Of a stretch of 64,000 bases of DNA, positions 23,825-32,961 are shown one piece after another. Where the stretch lies: positions 366,001-430,000 of the forward strand of contig NZ_LMPM01000001.1 of assembly GCF_001423845.1 (NCBI RefSeq), read 5' to 3'. This DNA comes from Sphingomonas sp. Leaf357 (GTDB lineage: Bacteria; Pseudomonadota; Alphaproteobacteria; Sphingomonadales; Sphingomonadaceae). The position numbers and the translations under genes were made by a program. Every line of letters starts with the position of its first letter. Position 1 is the stretch's first letter. The notes below the pieces were generated by a model that was given only the letters and a program-made list of their open reading frames with translations, was not told the DNA's origin and did not search any database.

Positions 23825-25326
23825 GCAGTGCTCCACCACGGGTGGCGGGCCGCACCGCGATCGTGATCGGCGCGGGGTTCGGCGGGCTGGCGCTGGCGAT
23901 CCGGCTGCAATCGGCCGGCGTCGAGACGACGATCGTCGAGGCGCGCGACAAGCCCGGCGGGCGGGCGTACGTGTGGGAGCAGGACGGCTTCACCTTCGAT
24001 GCCGGGCCGACCGTGATCACCGATCCGGCCTGCCTGCAGGAACTGTGGGCGCTGACCGGGCGCGAGATGAGCGAGGACGTGACGCTGGCCCCGGTCCAGC
24101 CCTTCTACCGGCTGAGCTGGCCGGACGGCACGACGTTCGATTACACCAACGACGATGCGCTGCTGAACGCGCAGATCGCACAGCTCAATCCCGACGATGT
24201 CGCGGGCTATGCCAAGTTCCTCGACTATTCGGCCGGGGTGTTCCGCGAAGGCTATGAAAAGCTCGGCCATGTCGCGTTCCTCGACTTCGCGTCGATGATC
24301 AAGGCGGCGCCCGCACTGGCCAAATACCAAGCGTGGCGGTCGGTCTATTCGATCGTGTCGTCGTACGTGAAGGACGAGCATCTGCGCCAGGCGCTGAGCT
24401 TCCACACGTTGCTGGTCGGCGGCAATCCGATGACGACCAGCGCAATCTATGCACTGATCCACAAGCTGGAGCGCGATGGCGGCGTGTGGTTCGCGATGGG
24501 CGGGACCAACCGGCTGATCGCCGGCATGGTGACGCATTTCGAGCGGCTGGGCGGCGTGCTGAGGCTGGCCGATCCGGTCGTCAGCATCGAGACCTTGGGC
24601 GACACGGCGACCGGCGTGACGACGGCGAGCGGCTGGAGCGGCAGCGCCGACATGGTGGCGTGCAACGGCGATGTCGTGCACGTCTACAAGGATCTGCTGA
24701 AGACCAGCCGATCGGGCCAGCGGACCAAGGCGAAGCTGGAACGCAAACGCTATTCGCCGTCGCTGTTCGTGGTGCATTTCGGGATCAAGGGCACATGGCC
24801 GGGGATTCCGCACCATTCGATCCTGTTCGGCCCACGCTACAAGGGCTTGCTCGCCGATCTGTACGACACCGGCGTGCTGCCGGAGGATTTCTCGCTCTAT
24901 CTCCACCACCCGACGGTGACCGATCCGAGCCTGGCGCCCGAGGGGCATTCGGCCTTCTACGCGCTGGCCCCGGTGCCGCACATGGGCAAGTTCCCGGTCG
25001 ATTGGGACGAGCTTGCGCCGGTCTTGGAAAAGCGCATCCTGGACGAGATCGGACGGCGGCTGATCCCCGACATCCATGAGCGGATCGTGACCAAATTCTC
25101 GTACACGCCGAAGGATTTCGCACGCGACCTGAACGCGCATCTCGGCAGCGCCTTCTCGCTGGAGCCGATCCTGACGCAGAGCGCGTGGTTCCGCGTGCAC
25201 AATCGCGACGACCATATCCCGAACCTGTATTTCGTCGGCGCCGGCACGCATCCGGGCGCGGGGATTCCGGGCGTGGTGGGCAGCGCGAAGGCGACGGCGG
25301 CGCTGATGCTGGAAGGCGCAAAGTGA
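23821..25326 (+). CDS. crtI: Phytoene desaturase
   Basis: 501-residue FAD enzyme that introduces four double bonds into phytoene to make lycopene. The N-terminal fold AIVIGAGFGGLALAIRLQSAG and PGGRAYVWEQDGFTFDAGPT are signature sequences. The C-terminal bacterial phytoene dehydrogenase signature is NLYFVGAGTHPGAGIPGVVG. Length matches bacterial CrtI. It overlaps crtY by 4 bases, and its own TGA overlaps the GTG of the LOG-family gene. A single long frame runs through crtY out of register into crtI; this is not a fusion. Confidence 0.97.
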   Translation: MSSAPPRVAGRTAIVIGAGFGGLALAIRLQSAGVETTIVEARDKPGGRAYVWEQDGFTFDAGPTVITDPACLQELWALTGREMSEDVTLAPVQPFYRLSWPDGTTFDYTNDDALLNAQIAQLNPDDVAGYAKFLDYSAGVFREGYEKLGHVAFLDFASMIKAAPALAKYQAWRSVYSIVSSYVKDEHLRQALSFHTLLVGGNPMTTSAIYALIHKLERDGGVWFAMGGTNRLIAGMVTHFERLGGVLRLADPVVSIETLGDTATGVTTASGWSGSADMVACNGDVVHVYKDLLKTSRSGQRTKAKLERKRYSPSLFVVHFGIKGTWPGIPHHSILFGPRYKGLLADLYDTGVLPEDFSLYLHHPTVTDPSLAPEGHSAFYALAPVPHMGKFPVDWDELAPVLEKRILDEIGRRLIPDIHERIVTKFSYTPKDFARDLNAHLGSAFSLEPILTQSAWFRVHNRDDHIPNLYFVGAGTHPGAGIPGVVGSAKATAALMLEGAK

Positions 25327-25904
25327 AACGTCTCGCGATCTATTGCGGGTCGGCGACGCCCGCCGATCCGGTTTACGTCGAGAGCGCACGCCAGGTCGGG
25401 CGGACGCTGGCCGAGCGGGGGATCGGCGTCGTCTATGGCGGCGGACGGCTCGGATTGATGGGCGCGGTGGCGGACAGCGCACTCGCGGCCGGCGGCGAGG
25501 TGATCGGGATCATCCCGCAGGCCCTGGTCGATGCCGAGGTGGCGCACCGCGGTTGCACCGAGCTGCACGTCGTCGGCACGATGCACCAGCGCAAGCAGGC
25601 GTTCACCGACTTGAGCGACGGGTTCATCAACCTGCCCGGCGGCACCGGCACGATGGACGAATTGTGGGAGGCGCTGAGCTGGGCGCAGATCGGCTATCAT
25701 GCCAAGCCGGTCGGGCTGCTGAACGTCGCGGGCTATTACGACCATCTGATCGCCTTCTACGCGAAGATGGGCGAGGTCGGCTTCCTGCGGCCGCAGCATC
25801 AGGGCATCCTGCTGATCGACGATGCGCTGGACGGGCTGCTGGCGCAGATGTCCGCGCACGTGCCGATCGAGACGATCACCAGGATGAAGGCCAGCGACCT
25901 TTGA
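25323..25904 (+). CDS. LOG family protein (TIGR00730 Rossmann fold)
   Basis: 193-residue nucleotide-binding protein. IYCGSATPADPVYVESA, GGGRLGLMGAVADSALAAGG and the catalytic motif PGGTGTMDELWEALSWAQ identify the LOG/'lysine decarboxylase-like' family, which hydrolyses nucleoside 5'-monophosphates (in plants and some bacteria, cytokinin ribotides) to base and ribose 5-phosphate. GTG start overlaps the crtI TGA (GTGA), so it is embedded in the carotenoid operon between crtI and crtB. Whether this is a functional link to pigment synthesis or an incidental passenger is unknown. Confidence 0.9.
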   Translation: MKRLAIYCGSATPADPVYVESARQVGRTLAERGIGVVYGGGRLGLMGAVADSALAAGGEVIGIIPQALVDAEVAHRGCTELHVVGTMHQRKQAFTDLSDGFINLPGGTGTMDELWEALSWAQIGYHAKPVGLLNVAGYYDHLIAFYAKMGEVGFLRPQHQGILLIDDALDGLLAQMSAHVPIETITRMKASDL

Positions 25905-25916
25905 TGCCACGATCTC

Positions 25917-25992
25917 CGTTCGTTTCGAGCGTAGTCGAGGAACCCTGGACGACTTCCCTGGCCCGTTTCCCGACTACGCTCGAAACGAACGG
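25917..25992. repeat. Palindromic repeat between LOG gene and crtB (family B)
   Basis: CGTTCGTTTCGAGCGTAGTC and its inverted copy GACTACGCTCGAAACGAACG enclose about 35 bases. It fills most of the gap before crtB. Related elements lie at 4051-4128 and 44924-45039. Confidence 0.75.
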
Positions 25993-26007
25993 GTTGAAGG
26001 GCGAGGA

Positions 26008-26961
26008 ATGAGCGAAGCCCCCGCCTTCCCCTCCCGCGATGCGATCGTCGCGACGGCGCAGGAATCGATCGCGCGTGGCTCCAAGAGTTTCGCCGCCGCG
26101 AGCAAGCTGTTCGATCGCCGGACGCGGGAGCGGGCGTGGCTGCTCTATGCGTGGTGCCGGGCGTGCGACGACATCGCCGACGGGCAGGACCATGGCCATA
26201 CGATGAGCGTGGTCGACGATGCGCCGGAGCGGCTGGCGCGGATGACGGCGATGACCGAGGCGGCGCTGACCGGAGCGCTGATCGGCGATCCGGCGTTCGA
26301 CGCGCTGCGCATCGTCGCCGCCGAGACCGGGATGCCGCATGCCTTCGCGCGCGATCTGATCGCCGGCTTCGCGCTGGATGCGGGCGACTGGCGGCCGCGC
26401 AGCGAGGCCGACCTGTACAAATATTGCTATCACGTCGCGGGCGTCGTCGGCTGCATGATGGCGGTGGCGATGGGGGTGTCGCCGGACGATGCCGAGACGC
26501 TGGACCGGGCGTGCGACCTGGGTATGGCGTTCCAGCTGTCGAACATCGCGCGCGATATCGAGGAGGACGACCGGGTCGGGCGCGCCTACGTGCCCGAGGA
26601 GTGGTTCGTCGAGATGGACATCCCGCCCGGCCAGCACATGAAGCCGCCGTTCCGCGCGCGGCTGGCGGTGCTGGCGCGGCGGCTGGCGGAGCGATCGGCC
26701 GAATTCGAGGCGAGCGCGCGCGTGGGCACGCCGAAGCTGCCGTTCCGGTCGGCCTGGGCGGTGCTGGCGGCGGCCGACATCTATGGCGCGATCGGGCGCG
26801 CGGTGGCGGAGCGGGGCGAACATGCCTGGGACCACCGCGTGACCACGTCCAAGCTGGACAAGATACGCTTCATCGCGCGCGCCTTCGTGGCGGCGGGGCG
26901 GCGGCAAGCGCTGTATCCGCCGACGCCGCGGGAGATCGAATGGGTGCGTCCGGGGCGGTGA
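26008..26961 (+). CDS. crtB: Phytoene synthase
   Basis: 317-residue trans-isoprenyl diphosphate synthase that joins two geranylgeranyl diphosphates head to head into phytoene. Both Asp-rich Mg-binding motifs are present, CRACDDIAD (D54-D58) and ARDIEEDDRVGRAYVP (D183-D187), along with LYKYCYHVAGVVGCMM. Length is usual. It is separated from crtI by the LOG gene and a palindromic repeat, so its expression may be set apart from crtYI. The geranylgeranyl diphosphate synthase gene crtE and ring hydroxylase/ketolase genes are not in the window. Confidence 0.96.
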   Translation: MSEAPAFPSRDAIVATAQESIARGSKSFAAASKLFDRRTRERAWLLYAWCRACDDIADGQDHGHTMSVVDDAPERLARMTAMTEAALTGALIGDPAFDALRIVAAETGMPHAFARDLIAGFALDAGDWRPRSEADLYKYCYHVAGVVGCMMAVAMGVSPDDAETLDRACDLGMAFQLSNIARDIEEDDRVGRAYVPEEWFVEMDIPPGQHMKPPFRARLAVLARRLAERSAEFEASARVGTPKLPFRSAWAVLAAADIYGAIGRAVAERGEHAWDHRVTTSKLDKIRFIARAFVAAGRRQALYPPTPREIEWVRPGR

Positions 26962-27075
26962 GGCGCGTGGCACGATTGGGGGAGGTGCTGCGACAGGCTC
27001 GGCGCGAACGAGATTGGGAGGAACCAAGAGCCGATCGACATTCATTTGCGTTGAAAATTTCAGCCCAAACACTCC

Positions 27076-27182
27076 GTCACCCCGGACTGGTTCCGGGGTC
27101 CACCAAGCGGCTTTCGATGCGAATAATGGTGTGATTGCCGAGATAGCGGCCCGGTGGACCCCGGAACACGTCCGGGTGACGA
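27076..27182. repeat. Paired palindromic repeat (family C)
   Basis: CACCCCGGACTGGTTCCGGGGTCCA at 27079 and its inverted partner at 27155-27180 bracket about 50 bases. The 317-base gap from crtB to the next small gene holds this element and no other ORF I can support. The twin copy is at 48044-48148. Confidence 0.75.
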
Positions 27183-27278
27183 CCGACGCGAGAAGGGAAA
27201 GCGACAAGGACGTAGATAACCCGCCGCTAACCGAATTCCGTAGCGCGGCGCTCATCAGCCGGGGCTTAGCCTCCCGTC

Positions 27279-27491
27279 ATGACGATGCTTTCCCTGCGCC
27301 TGTCGCGGGCCCTGTCGCAGGGGCGCGCCGTGCAACACGAACCGCACAGCCGGGCAAGCCTGCTCGCGACGCTGCTGCGCAAGCGCGCGGCGGCGCATAA
27401 TGTCGGGGCGGAGGAGCTGGAAGCGCTGTTGCGCGAACAGATCCTTTGGTCGCTGCCGATGCAGCGCGACGGCGATCCCTCAGCCGAGTAA
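27279..27491 (+). CDS. Small hypothetical protein (70 residues)
   Basis: 70-residue ORF, MTMLSLRLSRALSQGRAVQH, with an Arg-rich amphipathic N-terminal half and AEELEALLREQILWSLP near the end. No domain is recognised. It is kept because it opens on ATG just after a repeat, has normal codon bias, and ends convergently with the membrane-protein gene, overlapping it by 12 bases. No Shine-Dalgarno sequence is evident, so the call is tentative. Confidence 0.5.
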   Translation: MTMLSLRLSRALSQGRAVQHEPHSRASLLATLLRKRAAAHNVGAEELEALLREQILWSLPMQRDGDPSAE

Positions 27492-27929
27492 CGGTTCGCC
27501 GCGATAAGGTTTATGATGGATGCGCTGGGCAAGCCAACCGCCGAGCAACGGCGCGAGGATCGCGGCGACCTGCATCCACACCGGATGCGGCAGCGCGAGG
27601 ATGTTGGCGATCCCACCCGCCGCCACGAGCAGGGCGACGATCCACCCCGCCCAGCGCCAGTCGCACACGCGCAACGCCAGCCACGCACCGCCGAACGCAC
27701 CGATCGTCCAGCCGAGCGCGATCATCAGCTTGGCCGGCAGAGGCATCGCGGACATTGTCGCCGCGAGCGCCACGGGGTCCAGCGTCTCGATTTCCTGCGG
27801 AAAAGGATAAAGTAGCGTGGCGAGCGCCTCCATCCCCGCGATCAGCACGGTCGCCGCGATGGCACCGAGCACGATCCCGAGGATGCGGCGCATCCAACGC
27901 GCTTTGTGCATGTGGTTCGTCTTGCGCAT
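27480..27929 (-). CDS. Hypothetical four-helix membrane protein
   Basis: 149-residue inner-membrane protein with a basic N-terminus (MRKTNHMHKARWMRR) and four hydrophobic segments: ILGIVLGAIAATVLIAGMEA, LMIALGWTIGAFGGAWLALR, WAGWIVALLVAAGGIANILA and VAAILAPLLGGWLAQRI. No family is recognised and no catalytic motif is visible. AGGA lies 6-7 bases before the ATG at 27929, deciding the start over a longer frame that reads through repeat DNA. Free-standing. Confidence 0.75.
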   Translation of the reverse strand: MRKTNHMHKARWMRRILGIVLGAIAATVLIAGMEALATLLYPFPQEIETLDPVALAATMSAMPLPAKLMIALGWTIGAFGGAWLALRVCDWRWAGWIVALLVAAGGIANILALPHPVWMQVAAILAPLLGGWLAQRIHHKPYRGEPLLG

Positions 27930-28009
27930 CAATGGTCCTGCCACAACTGTGACAGGCTTCTGATGGGAAAGCACGGTTGGTGCAATCGCCGGTATGCTCA
28001 TAAGTTTCC

Positions 28010-28095
28010 CATTCGTGATGGGCTTGTCGAAGCACGCGCCATGAACTTGGACCCGCATTCGAGGCACGCCCGTCGACCGGCTCAGGGCGAACGGG
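28010..28095. repeat. Paired palindromic repeat (family A)
   Basis: ATTCGTGATGGGCTTGTCGA pairs with CGTCGACCGGCTCAGGGCGA across about 40 bases, a diverged family A element upstream of the membrane-protein gene. Confidence 0.65.
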
Positions 28096-28142
28096 GTGGG
28101 CGCGCGGGAAACAACTTAGGAGGCTTGAGGCACCTGCCCGGA

Positions 28143-28376
28143 TCAGCCGGTGCTTTTTGCCCCACCGCGAGCCTGAACCATCTGCTGGCCGTTCATCCGG
28201 CAGGTCGCGGACACGACCGGATAATCGACATCCGTGTTGCGCATCAGCGCGGCGGGCATCGCCGCCTGGCATTGCTGCATCGTCGCATAATGCGCGCGTT
28301 CGACCCGAGCCTCGGCGCAATTCGCACTACCGTCCGAACATCCCATGATCGCCATGACGAAGAACAAGGGTTCCAT
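28143..28376 (-). CDS. Small Cys-containing hypothetical protein (77 residues)
   Basis: 77-residue ORF, MEPLFFVMAIMGCSDGSANC, with four cysteines (two pairs that could form disulfides) after a short hydrophobic start that may act as an export signal. GGGAGA stands 6 bases before the ATG at 28376, and the gene is divergent from the ABC exporter with about 105 bases between. The open frame continues far upstream antisense to the exporter, but only this segment has a start with a ribosome-binding site. Family not recognised. Confidence 0.65.
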   Translation of the reverse strand: MEPLFFVMAIMGCSDGSANCAEARVERAHYATMQQCQAAMPAALMRNTDVDYPVVSATCRMNGQQMVQARGGAKSTG

Positions 28377-28481
28377 GTTTCGTCTCCCGTTCGAACGGTA
28401 AAATCGACGAACCGCGCTACTTGTTCCGTGGGGCGCTTTCATGGGGGCTTGACCCGCCCTACATGAAGCCCCGTGCCACCG

Positions 28482-30296
28482 ATGACCCAACCCACCAGCG
28501 CCGAGCGCCCGTTGCTGCCGACGCTCAGGCGCTTCCTGCCCTATCTCTGGCCTGCCGATGCGCCCGCGCTGCGGCTGCGCATCGTCGGCGCGATGACGCT
28601 CGTCGTGCTGTCCAAGCTGGTCCAGGTGTATGGCGCGCCGTTCGCGTTGCAGGGCGCGGTGGATGGGATGGCCAAGGGCGATCGCAGCGCGACGACCCTG
28701 ATCCTCGCGTTGGTGATCGGATATGCCGCGGCGCGCTTCGCCTCGGTGCTGTTCGACAATCTGCGCAATGCGGTGTTCGAGCGCGTCGGGCAGGATGCGA
28801 CGCGGCGGCTGGCGGCGAACGTGTTCCGGCACCTGCACCAGCTTTCGCTGCGCTTCCATCTCGAGCGGCGCACGGGTGCCGTCACCAAGGTGGTCGAGCG
28901 CGGCACCAAGAGCATCGACACGATGCTGTATTTCCTGCTGTTCAACATCGCGCCGACGATCCTGGAACTGGCGCTGGTCGTCGGCATCTTCGGCACGAAG
29001 TTCGGCGGGTGGCTGGTGACCGCGACGCTGGCGATGGTCGTCACCTATATCGCCTTCACGCGCTGGGTGACGGACTGGCGCGCCGCTTTGCGCACGCGGA
29101 TGAACGATCTCGATACCGGTGCGGTCGCGCATGCGGTGGATTCGCTGCTCAATTTCGAGACGGTGAAATATTTCGGTGCCGAGGAGCGCGAGGCGAAGCG
29201 CTACGATGCGGCGATGGCGGCCTATGCCGGGGCGGCGGTGAAGAGCGAGAATTCGCTCGCCTGGCTCAACATCGGCCAGTCGCTGATCACCAATGCGATG
29301 ATGGCGTTCGGCATGGGGCTGATCGTGTTCGGCTGGAACCGGGGCGAATTCACCGCCGGCAACGTGGTGCTGGTATCGACGCTGCTGGCGCAGTTGTTCC
29401 GCCCGCTCGATCTGCTCGGCATGGTCTATCGCACGATCCGCCAGGGCGTGATCGACATGGGCAGCATGTTCGACCTGATCGATACGCCGAGCGAGGTGAC
29501 CGACGTGGCGGATGCGCCGGCGCTGGTGGTCGGCAGGGGGCATGTGCGGTTCGAGGACGTGCGGTTCGGGTACGACGATGATCGCACGATCCTGAAGGGC
29601 ATCGATCTCGACATTCCGGCCGGCCACACGCTGGCGGTGGTCGGGCCGTCGGGCGCGGGCAAGAGCACGCTCGCGCGGCTGATGTACCGCTTCTACGACC
29701 TGACCGGTGGTCGGATCACGATCGACGGACAGGATATCAGCCAGGTCAGCCAGGCGTCGCTGCGCGCCGCGATCGGAATCGTGCCGCAGGATACCGTGCT
29801 GTTCAACGACACGATCGGCTACAATATCGCCTACGGGCGCGAGGGCGCGAGCCGGACCGAGATCGAGGGCGCGGCGCGCGGTGCGGCGATTTCGACCTTC
29901 ATCGAGGGGCAGAGCGACGGATACGACACGCGCGTCGGGGAGCGCGGGCTGAAACTGTCGGGCGGCGAGAAGCAGCGCGTGGCGATCGCGCGGACGCTGC
30001 TGAAGAACCCGCCGATCCTGATCCTGGACGAGGCGACCAGCGCGCTCGACAGCCGCACCGAGGGCGAGATCCAGGCGACGCTGGAGGATATCGAGCGCGG
30101 GCGCACGACGATCGTCATCGCGCACCGCCTGTCGACCGTGGTGCATGCCGACGAGATCGTCGTGCTGGAGGCGGGCGCGGTGGTGGAGCGCGGAAGCCAT
30201 GCGCAATTGCTGCGACGGAACGGCCTGTATGCCGAGATGTGGAACCGCCAGGCGCAGGAACGCGCGGACGAAGAGGGCGTGCTGGCGGCGGAGTAA
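28482..30296 (+). CDS. Atm1-type ABC exporter (permease-ATPase)
   Basis: 604-residue half-transporter. Six transmembrane helices (about residues 30-310) carry the Atm1 core: RHLHQLSLRFHLERRTGAV, VVERGTKSIDTMLYFLLFN and SLLNFETVKYFGAEEREAKRY. The C-terminal ATPase has Walker A GPSGAGKST, signature LSGGEKQRVAIARTLLKNP, Walker B ILILDEATSALD and a switch His in AHRLS. Bacterial Atm1 proteins export glutathione-type compounds and metal conjugates and take part in metal or sulfur homeostasis. The ATG at 28482 is preferred to the GTG at 28473. Monocistronic, followed by a repeat. Confidence 0.93.
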   Translation: MTQPTSAERPLLPTLRRFLPYLWPADAPALRLRIVGAMTLVVLSKLVQVYGAPFALQGAVDGMAKGDRSATTLILALVIGYAAARFASVLFDNLRNAVFERVGQDATRRLAANVFRHLHQLSLRFHLERRTGAVTKVVERGTKSIDTMLYFLLFNIAPTILELALVVGIFGTKFGGWLVTATLAMVVTYIAFTRWVTDWRAALRTRMNDLDTGAVAHAVDSLLNFETVKYFGAEEREAKRYDAAMAAYAGAAVKSENSLAWLNIGQSLITNAMMAFGMGLIVFGWNRGEFTAGNVVLVSTLLAQLFRPLDLLGMVYRTIRQGVIDMGSMFDLIDTPSEVTDVADAPALVVGRGHVRFEDVRFGYDDDRTILKGIDLDIPAGHTLAVVGPSGAGKSTLARLMYRFYDLTGGRITIDGQDISQVSQASLRAAIGIVPQDTVLFNDTIGYNIAYGREGASRTEIEGAARGAAISTFIEGQSDGYDTRVGERGLKLSGGEKQRVAIARTLLKNPPILILDEATSALDSRTEGEIQATLEDIERGRTTIVIAHRLSTVVHADEIVVLEAGAVVERGSHAQLLRRNGLYAEMWNRQAQERADEEGVLAAE

Positions 30297-30329
30297 TTTT
30301 CGCCGGCGAGCTGCCGTCGATTCCCCACC

Positions 30330-30435
30330 GTCATGCTGAACTCGTTTCAGCATCCATGCGCGGTCATCCGCCGCACCGACCCTGTCTCCTTGGCCACCGA
30401 CCGCGCCTGGATCCTGAAACGAGTTCAGGATGACG
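30330..30435. repeat. Paired palindromic repeat (family E)
   Basis: GTCATGCTGAACTCGTTTCA at 30330 and the inverted TCCTGAAACGAGTTCAGGAT at 30412-30432 enclose about 60 bases, between the ABC exporter and the M3 peptidase gene. Confidence 0.75.
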
Positions 30436-30522
30436 GATGGGAGAAGGACCGCGCGAATTCACTTGCCGTTCCGCGACATAGGATCGACAAACCGCGCCAT
30501 CCACCCGTTCCGAGGAACCACG

Positions 30523-32640
30523 ATGATCGCTCGCCTGCTCGCCACTTCAGCCCTGGTACTTGCCATGCCTGCAACCGCCCAGACCACCGCCAACCCGTTC
30601 GCCAAGCCCAGCACCCTGCCCTATCAGGCGCCCGATTTCCGCATCATCAAGGATGCGGATTACATGCCGGCGTTCGAGCAGGGGATGAAGGATCACTTGG
30701 CCGAGATCGACGCGATCGCCGCCAATCCCGCCGCGCCGACGTTCGACAACACGATCGTGGCGATGGAGAAATCCGGGCGGATGCTCGACCGGGTCAGCCA
30801 GGTGTTCTTCGCGATCAGCCAGGCCAACACCAACGATGCGCTGCAGGATGTCGAAACGAAGGTCACGCCCAAGCTGAGCGAGCATTTCGATGCGATCTCG
30901 CTCAACGCGAAGCTGTTCGCGCGCGTGAAGGCGTTGCAGGACAAGCGCGCCACGCTGAAGCTGACGCCGGAACAGGCGCAGTTGCTGACCGTGACGTATC
31001 AGGGCTTCATCCGCGCCGGCGCGCAGCTGAACGCCGCCGACCAGACCAGATTGCGCGCGCTCAACACGCAGATCTCGACGCTGCAGACCGCATTCCAGCA
31101 AAAGCTGCTCGCCGGCACCAAGGCCGGCGGGCTGGTGGTGGACGACGTGCGGAAGCTCGACGGATTGGGCGCGGACGGCATCGCCGCCGCGGCCAAGGCG
31201 GCGGAGGATCGCGGCCTGAAGGGCAAGTGGGTGCTGCCGCTGCAGAACACCACGCAGCAGCCGGCGCTCGCCTCGCTGACCGACCGGGCGACGCGCGAGG
31301 CGTTGTTCAACAAGAGCTGGACGCGCACCGAACAGGGCGACGCCAACGATACGCGCGCGACGATCGCCGAGCTGGCGCGCTTGCGCGCGCAGAAGGCGAA
31401 GCTGCTCGGCTTCCCGACCTATGCCGATTATTCGCTGCAGGATCAGATGGCCAAGACGCCGACGGCGGCGCTCGGGTTCCTCAAGCAGTTCGGCCCGGCG
31501 CTGGCCGCCAAGCAGCGCGCCGAGGCGGCGGAACTGCAGGCCCAGATCAAGGCGACTGGCGGTAATTTCGACCTGAAGCCGTGGGACTGGAACTTCTATT
31601 CGGAGCAGGTGCGCAAGGCGAAATACGCGCTGGATGGCGATGCGCTGAAGCCCTATTTCGAGATCAACAAAGTGCTGACGGACGGCGTCTTCTATGCCGC
31701 GAACCAGTTGTACGGCATCACCTTCAAGGAGCGGAAGGACCTGCCGGTCTACGATCCCGACATGCGCGTGTTCGAAGTGTCGGAGTCGAACGGCACGACG
31801 ATCGGGCTGATGTATTTCGATTACTGGAAGCGCGACAACAAGTCCGGCGGCGCGTGGATGTCGAACTTCGTCGGCCAGTCCAAGCTGCTCGGCACCAAGC
31901 CCGTCATCTACAACGTCGCCAACTTCACCAAGCCGGCGGCAGGCAGCCCGGCACTGATCAGCTTCGACGACGTGACGACGATGTTCCACGAATTCGGCCA
32001 TGCATTGCACGGCCTGTTCGCGGATCAGGTGTATCCGACCTTGTCGGGCACCAACACGGCGCGCGATTTCGTGGAATTCCCGTCGCAGTTCAACGAGAAT
32101 TGGGCGCTCGACCCAAAGGTGCTCGCGCATTACGCGGTGAACTACAAGACAGGCGCGCCGATGCCGCAGGCGTTGGTCGACAAGATCAAATCCACGCGCA
32201 CCTTCAACCAGGGCTATGCCACCGGCGAGGCGCAGGAGGCGGCGCAGCTCGACATGGCGTGGCATGCGCTGCCGGCCGACGCCCCCAAGCAGGACGTCGA
32301 TGCGTTCGAGGCGAAGACGCTGGCGAGCATGGGGCTGGAGACCGCATATGTTCCGCCGCGCTACCGCACGAGCTATTTCTCGCACATCTGGGGCGGCGGC
32401 TATGCGGCGGGCTATTACGCCTACGCCTGGACGCAGATGCTCGACCACGACGCCTATGCGTGGTTCGTCGCGCATGGCGGCCTGACCCGCGCCAACGGCC
32501 AGCGCTTCCGCGACCTGATCCTGTCGCGCGGCCATACGCTGGACTACGGCCCGATGTTCAAGGCGTTCTACGGCAAGGATCCGGATGTCGGGCCGATGCT
32601 CGACTATCTTGGGCTGAACGCGGTGCCGGCGGCGAAATAG
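30523..32640 (+). CDS. M3 family metallopeptidase, peptidyl-dipeptidase Dcp type
   Basis: 705-residue zinc peptidase with a Sec signal peptide (MIARLLATSALVLAMPATAQ), so it should act in the periplasm. The zinc motif HEFGHALHG (H489, E490, H493) is intact, with FVEFPSQFNENW and RYRTSYFSHIWGGGYAAGYY downstream as expected for the Dcp/oligopeptidase A group. These enzymes cut dipeptides or short pieces from small peptides. GAGGAAC before the ATG at 30523 sets the start. It ends 1 base before the convergent GNAT gene. Confidence 0.94.
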   Translation: MIARLLATSALVLAMPATAQTTANPFAKPSTLPYQAPDFRIIKDADYMPAFEQGMKDHLAEIDAIAANPAAPTFDNTIVAMEKSGRMLDRVSQVFFAISQANTNDALQDVETKVTPKLSEHFDAISLNAKLFARVKALQDKRATLKLTPEQAQLLTVTYQGFIRAGAQLNAADQTRLRALNTQISTLQTAFQQKLLAGTKAGGLVVDDVRKLDGLGADGIAAAAKAAEDRGLKGKWVLPLQNTTQQPALASLTDRATREALFNKSWTRTEQGDANDTRATIAELARLRAQKAKLLGFPTYADYSLQDQMAKTPTAALGFLKQFGPALAAKQRAEAAELQAQIKATGGNFDLKPWDWNFYSEQVRKAKYALDGDALKPYFEINKVLTDGVFYAANQLYGITFKERKDLPVYDPDMRVFEVSESNGTTIGLMYFDYWKRDNKSGGAWMSNFVGQSKLLGTKPVIYNVANFTKPAAGSPALISFDDVTTMFHEFGHALHGLFADQVYPTLSGTNTARDFVEFPSQFNENWALDPKVLAHYAVNYKTGAPMPQALVDKIKSTRTFNQGYATGEAQEAAQLDMAWHALPADAPKQDVDAFEAKTLASMGLETAYVPPRYRTSYFSHIWGGGYAAGYYAYAWTQMLDHDAYAWFVAHGGLTRANGQRFRDLILSRGHTLDYGPMFKAFYGKDPDVGPMLDYLGLNAVPAAK

Positions 32641-32641
32641 C

Positions 32642-32914
32642 CTAAGCGAGCAGGTCCTGCGTGTCCGGATGCCGCTCGATATAGGCGGCGACGAAGCTGC
32701 ATTCGGGCACGACCTTTAAGCCCTTCGCGCGCGCCTCGGCCAGCGCGAAGGCGATCAGGCGGCTGGCGATGCCCTGCCCCTCGAGCGGCTTGGGCACGAT
32801 CGTGTGCGTGAAGGTGATCGTGTCGCCGGTCAGGCGATAGGCGGCAAAGGCGGTGTCGCCGTCCTGTTCGAGTTCGAAGCGGCTCTGCGCCGGGTTGTCG
32901 TGCGGTTCGGTCAT
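32642..32914 (-). CDS. GNAT family N-acetyltransferase, YjdJ/NATD1-like
   Basis: 90-residue minimal acetyltransferase. FTHTIVPKPLEGQGIASRLI contains the acetyl-CoA-binding Q/RxxGxA/G loop (EGQGIAS), and VVPECSFVAAYIERHPD is the typical C-terminal end of the YjdJ/GTLP type. The target is unknown for this group. It sits in a gap of a few dozen bases, divergent from recQ. Confidence 0.9.
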   Translation of the reverse strand: MTEPHDNPAQSRFELEQDGDTAFAAYRLTGDTITFTHTIVPKPLEGQGIASRLIAFALAEARAKGLKVVPECSFVAAYIERHPDTQDLLA

Positions 32915-32961
32915 GTCCCGTGCTTAGCAGGTTGGACGCGGGGCGTGAAATGACTAGGTGC

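Noticed and set aside
22666..25326. One continuous frame running out of register through crtY and into crtI, resembling a fusion
   Set aside because: The first part is a shifted frame of crtY. Only the part from the ATG at 23821 encodes a real protein (CrtI), with the ATGA overlap typical of separate genes.
28377..30353. Long frame antisense to the ABC exporter continuing into the small 77-residue gene
   Set aside because: Only the last 77 codons have a start codon with a ribosome-binding site; the rest mirrors the exporter.
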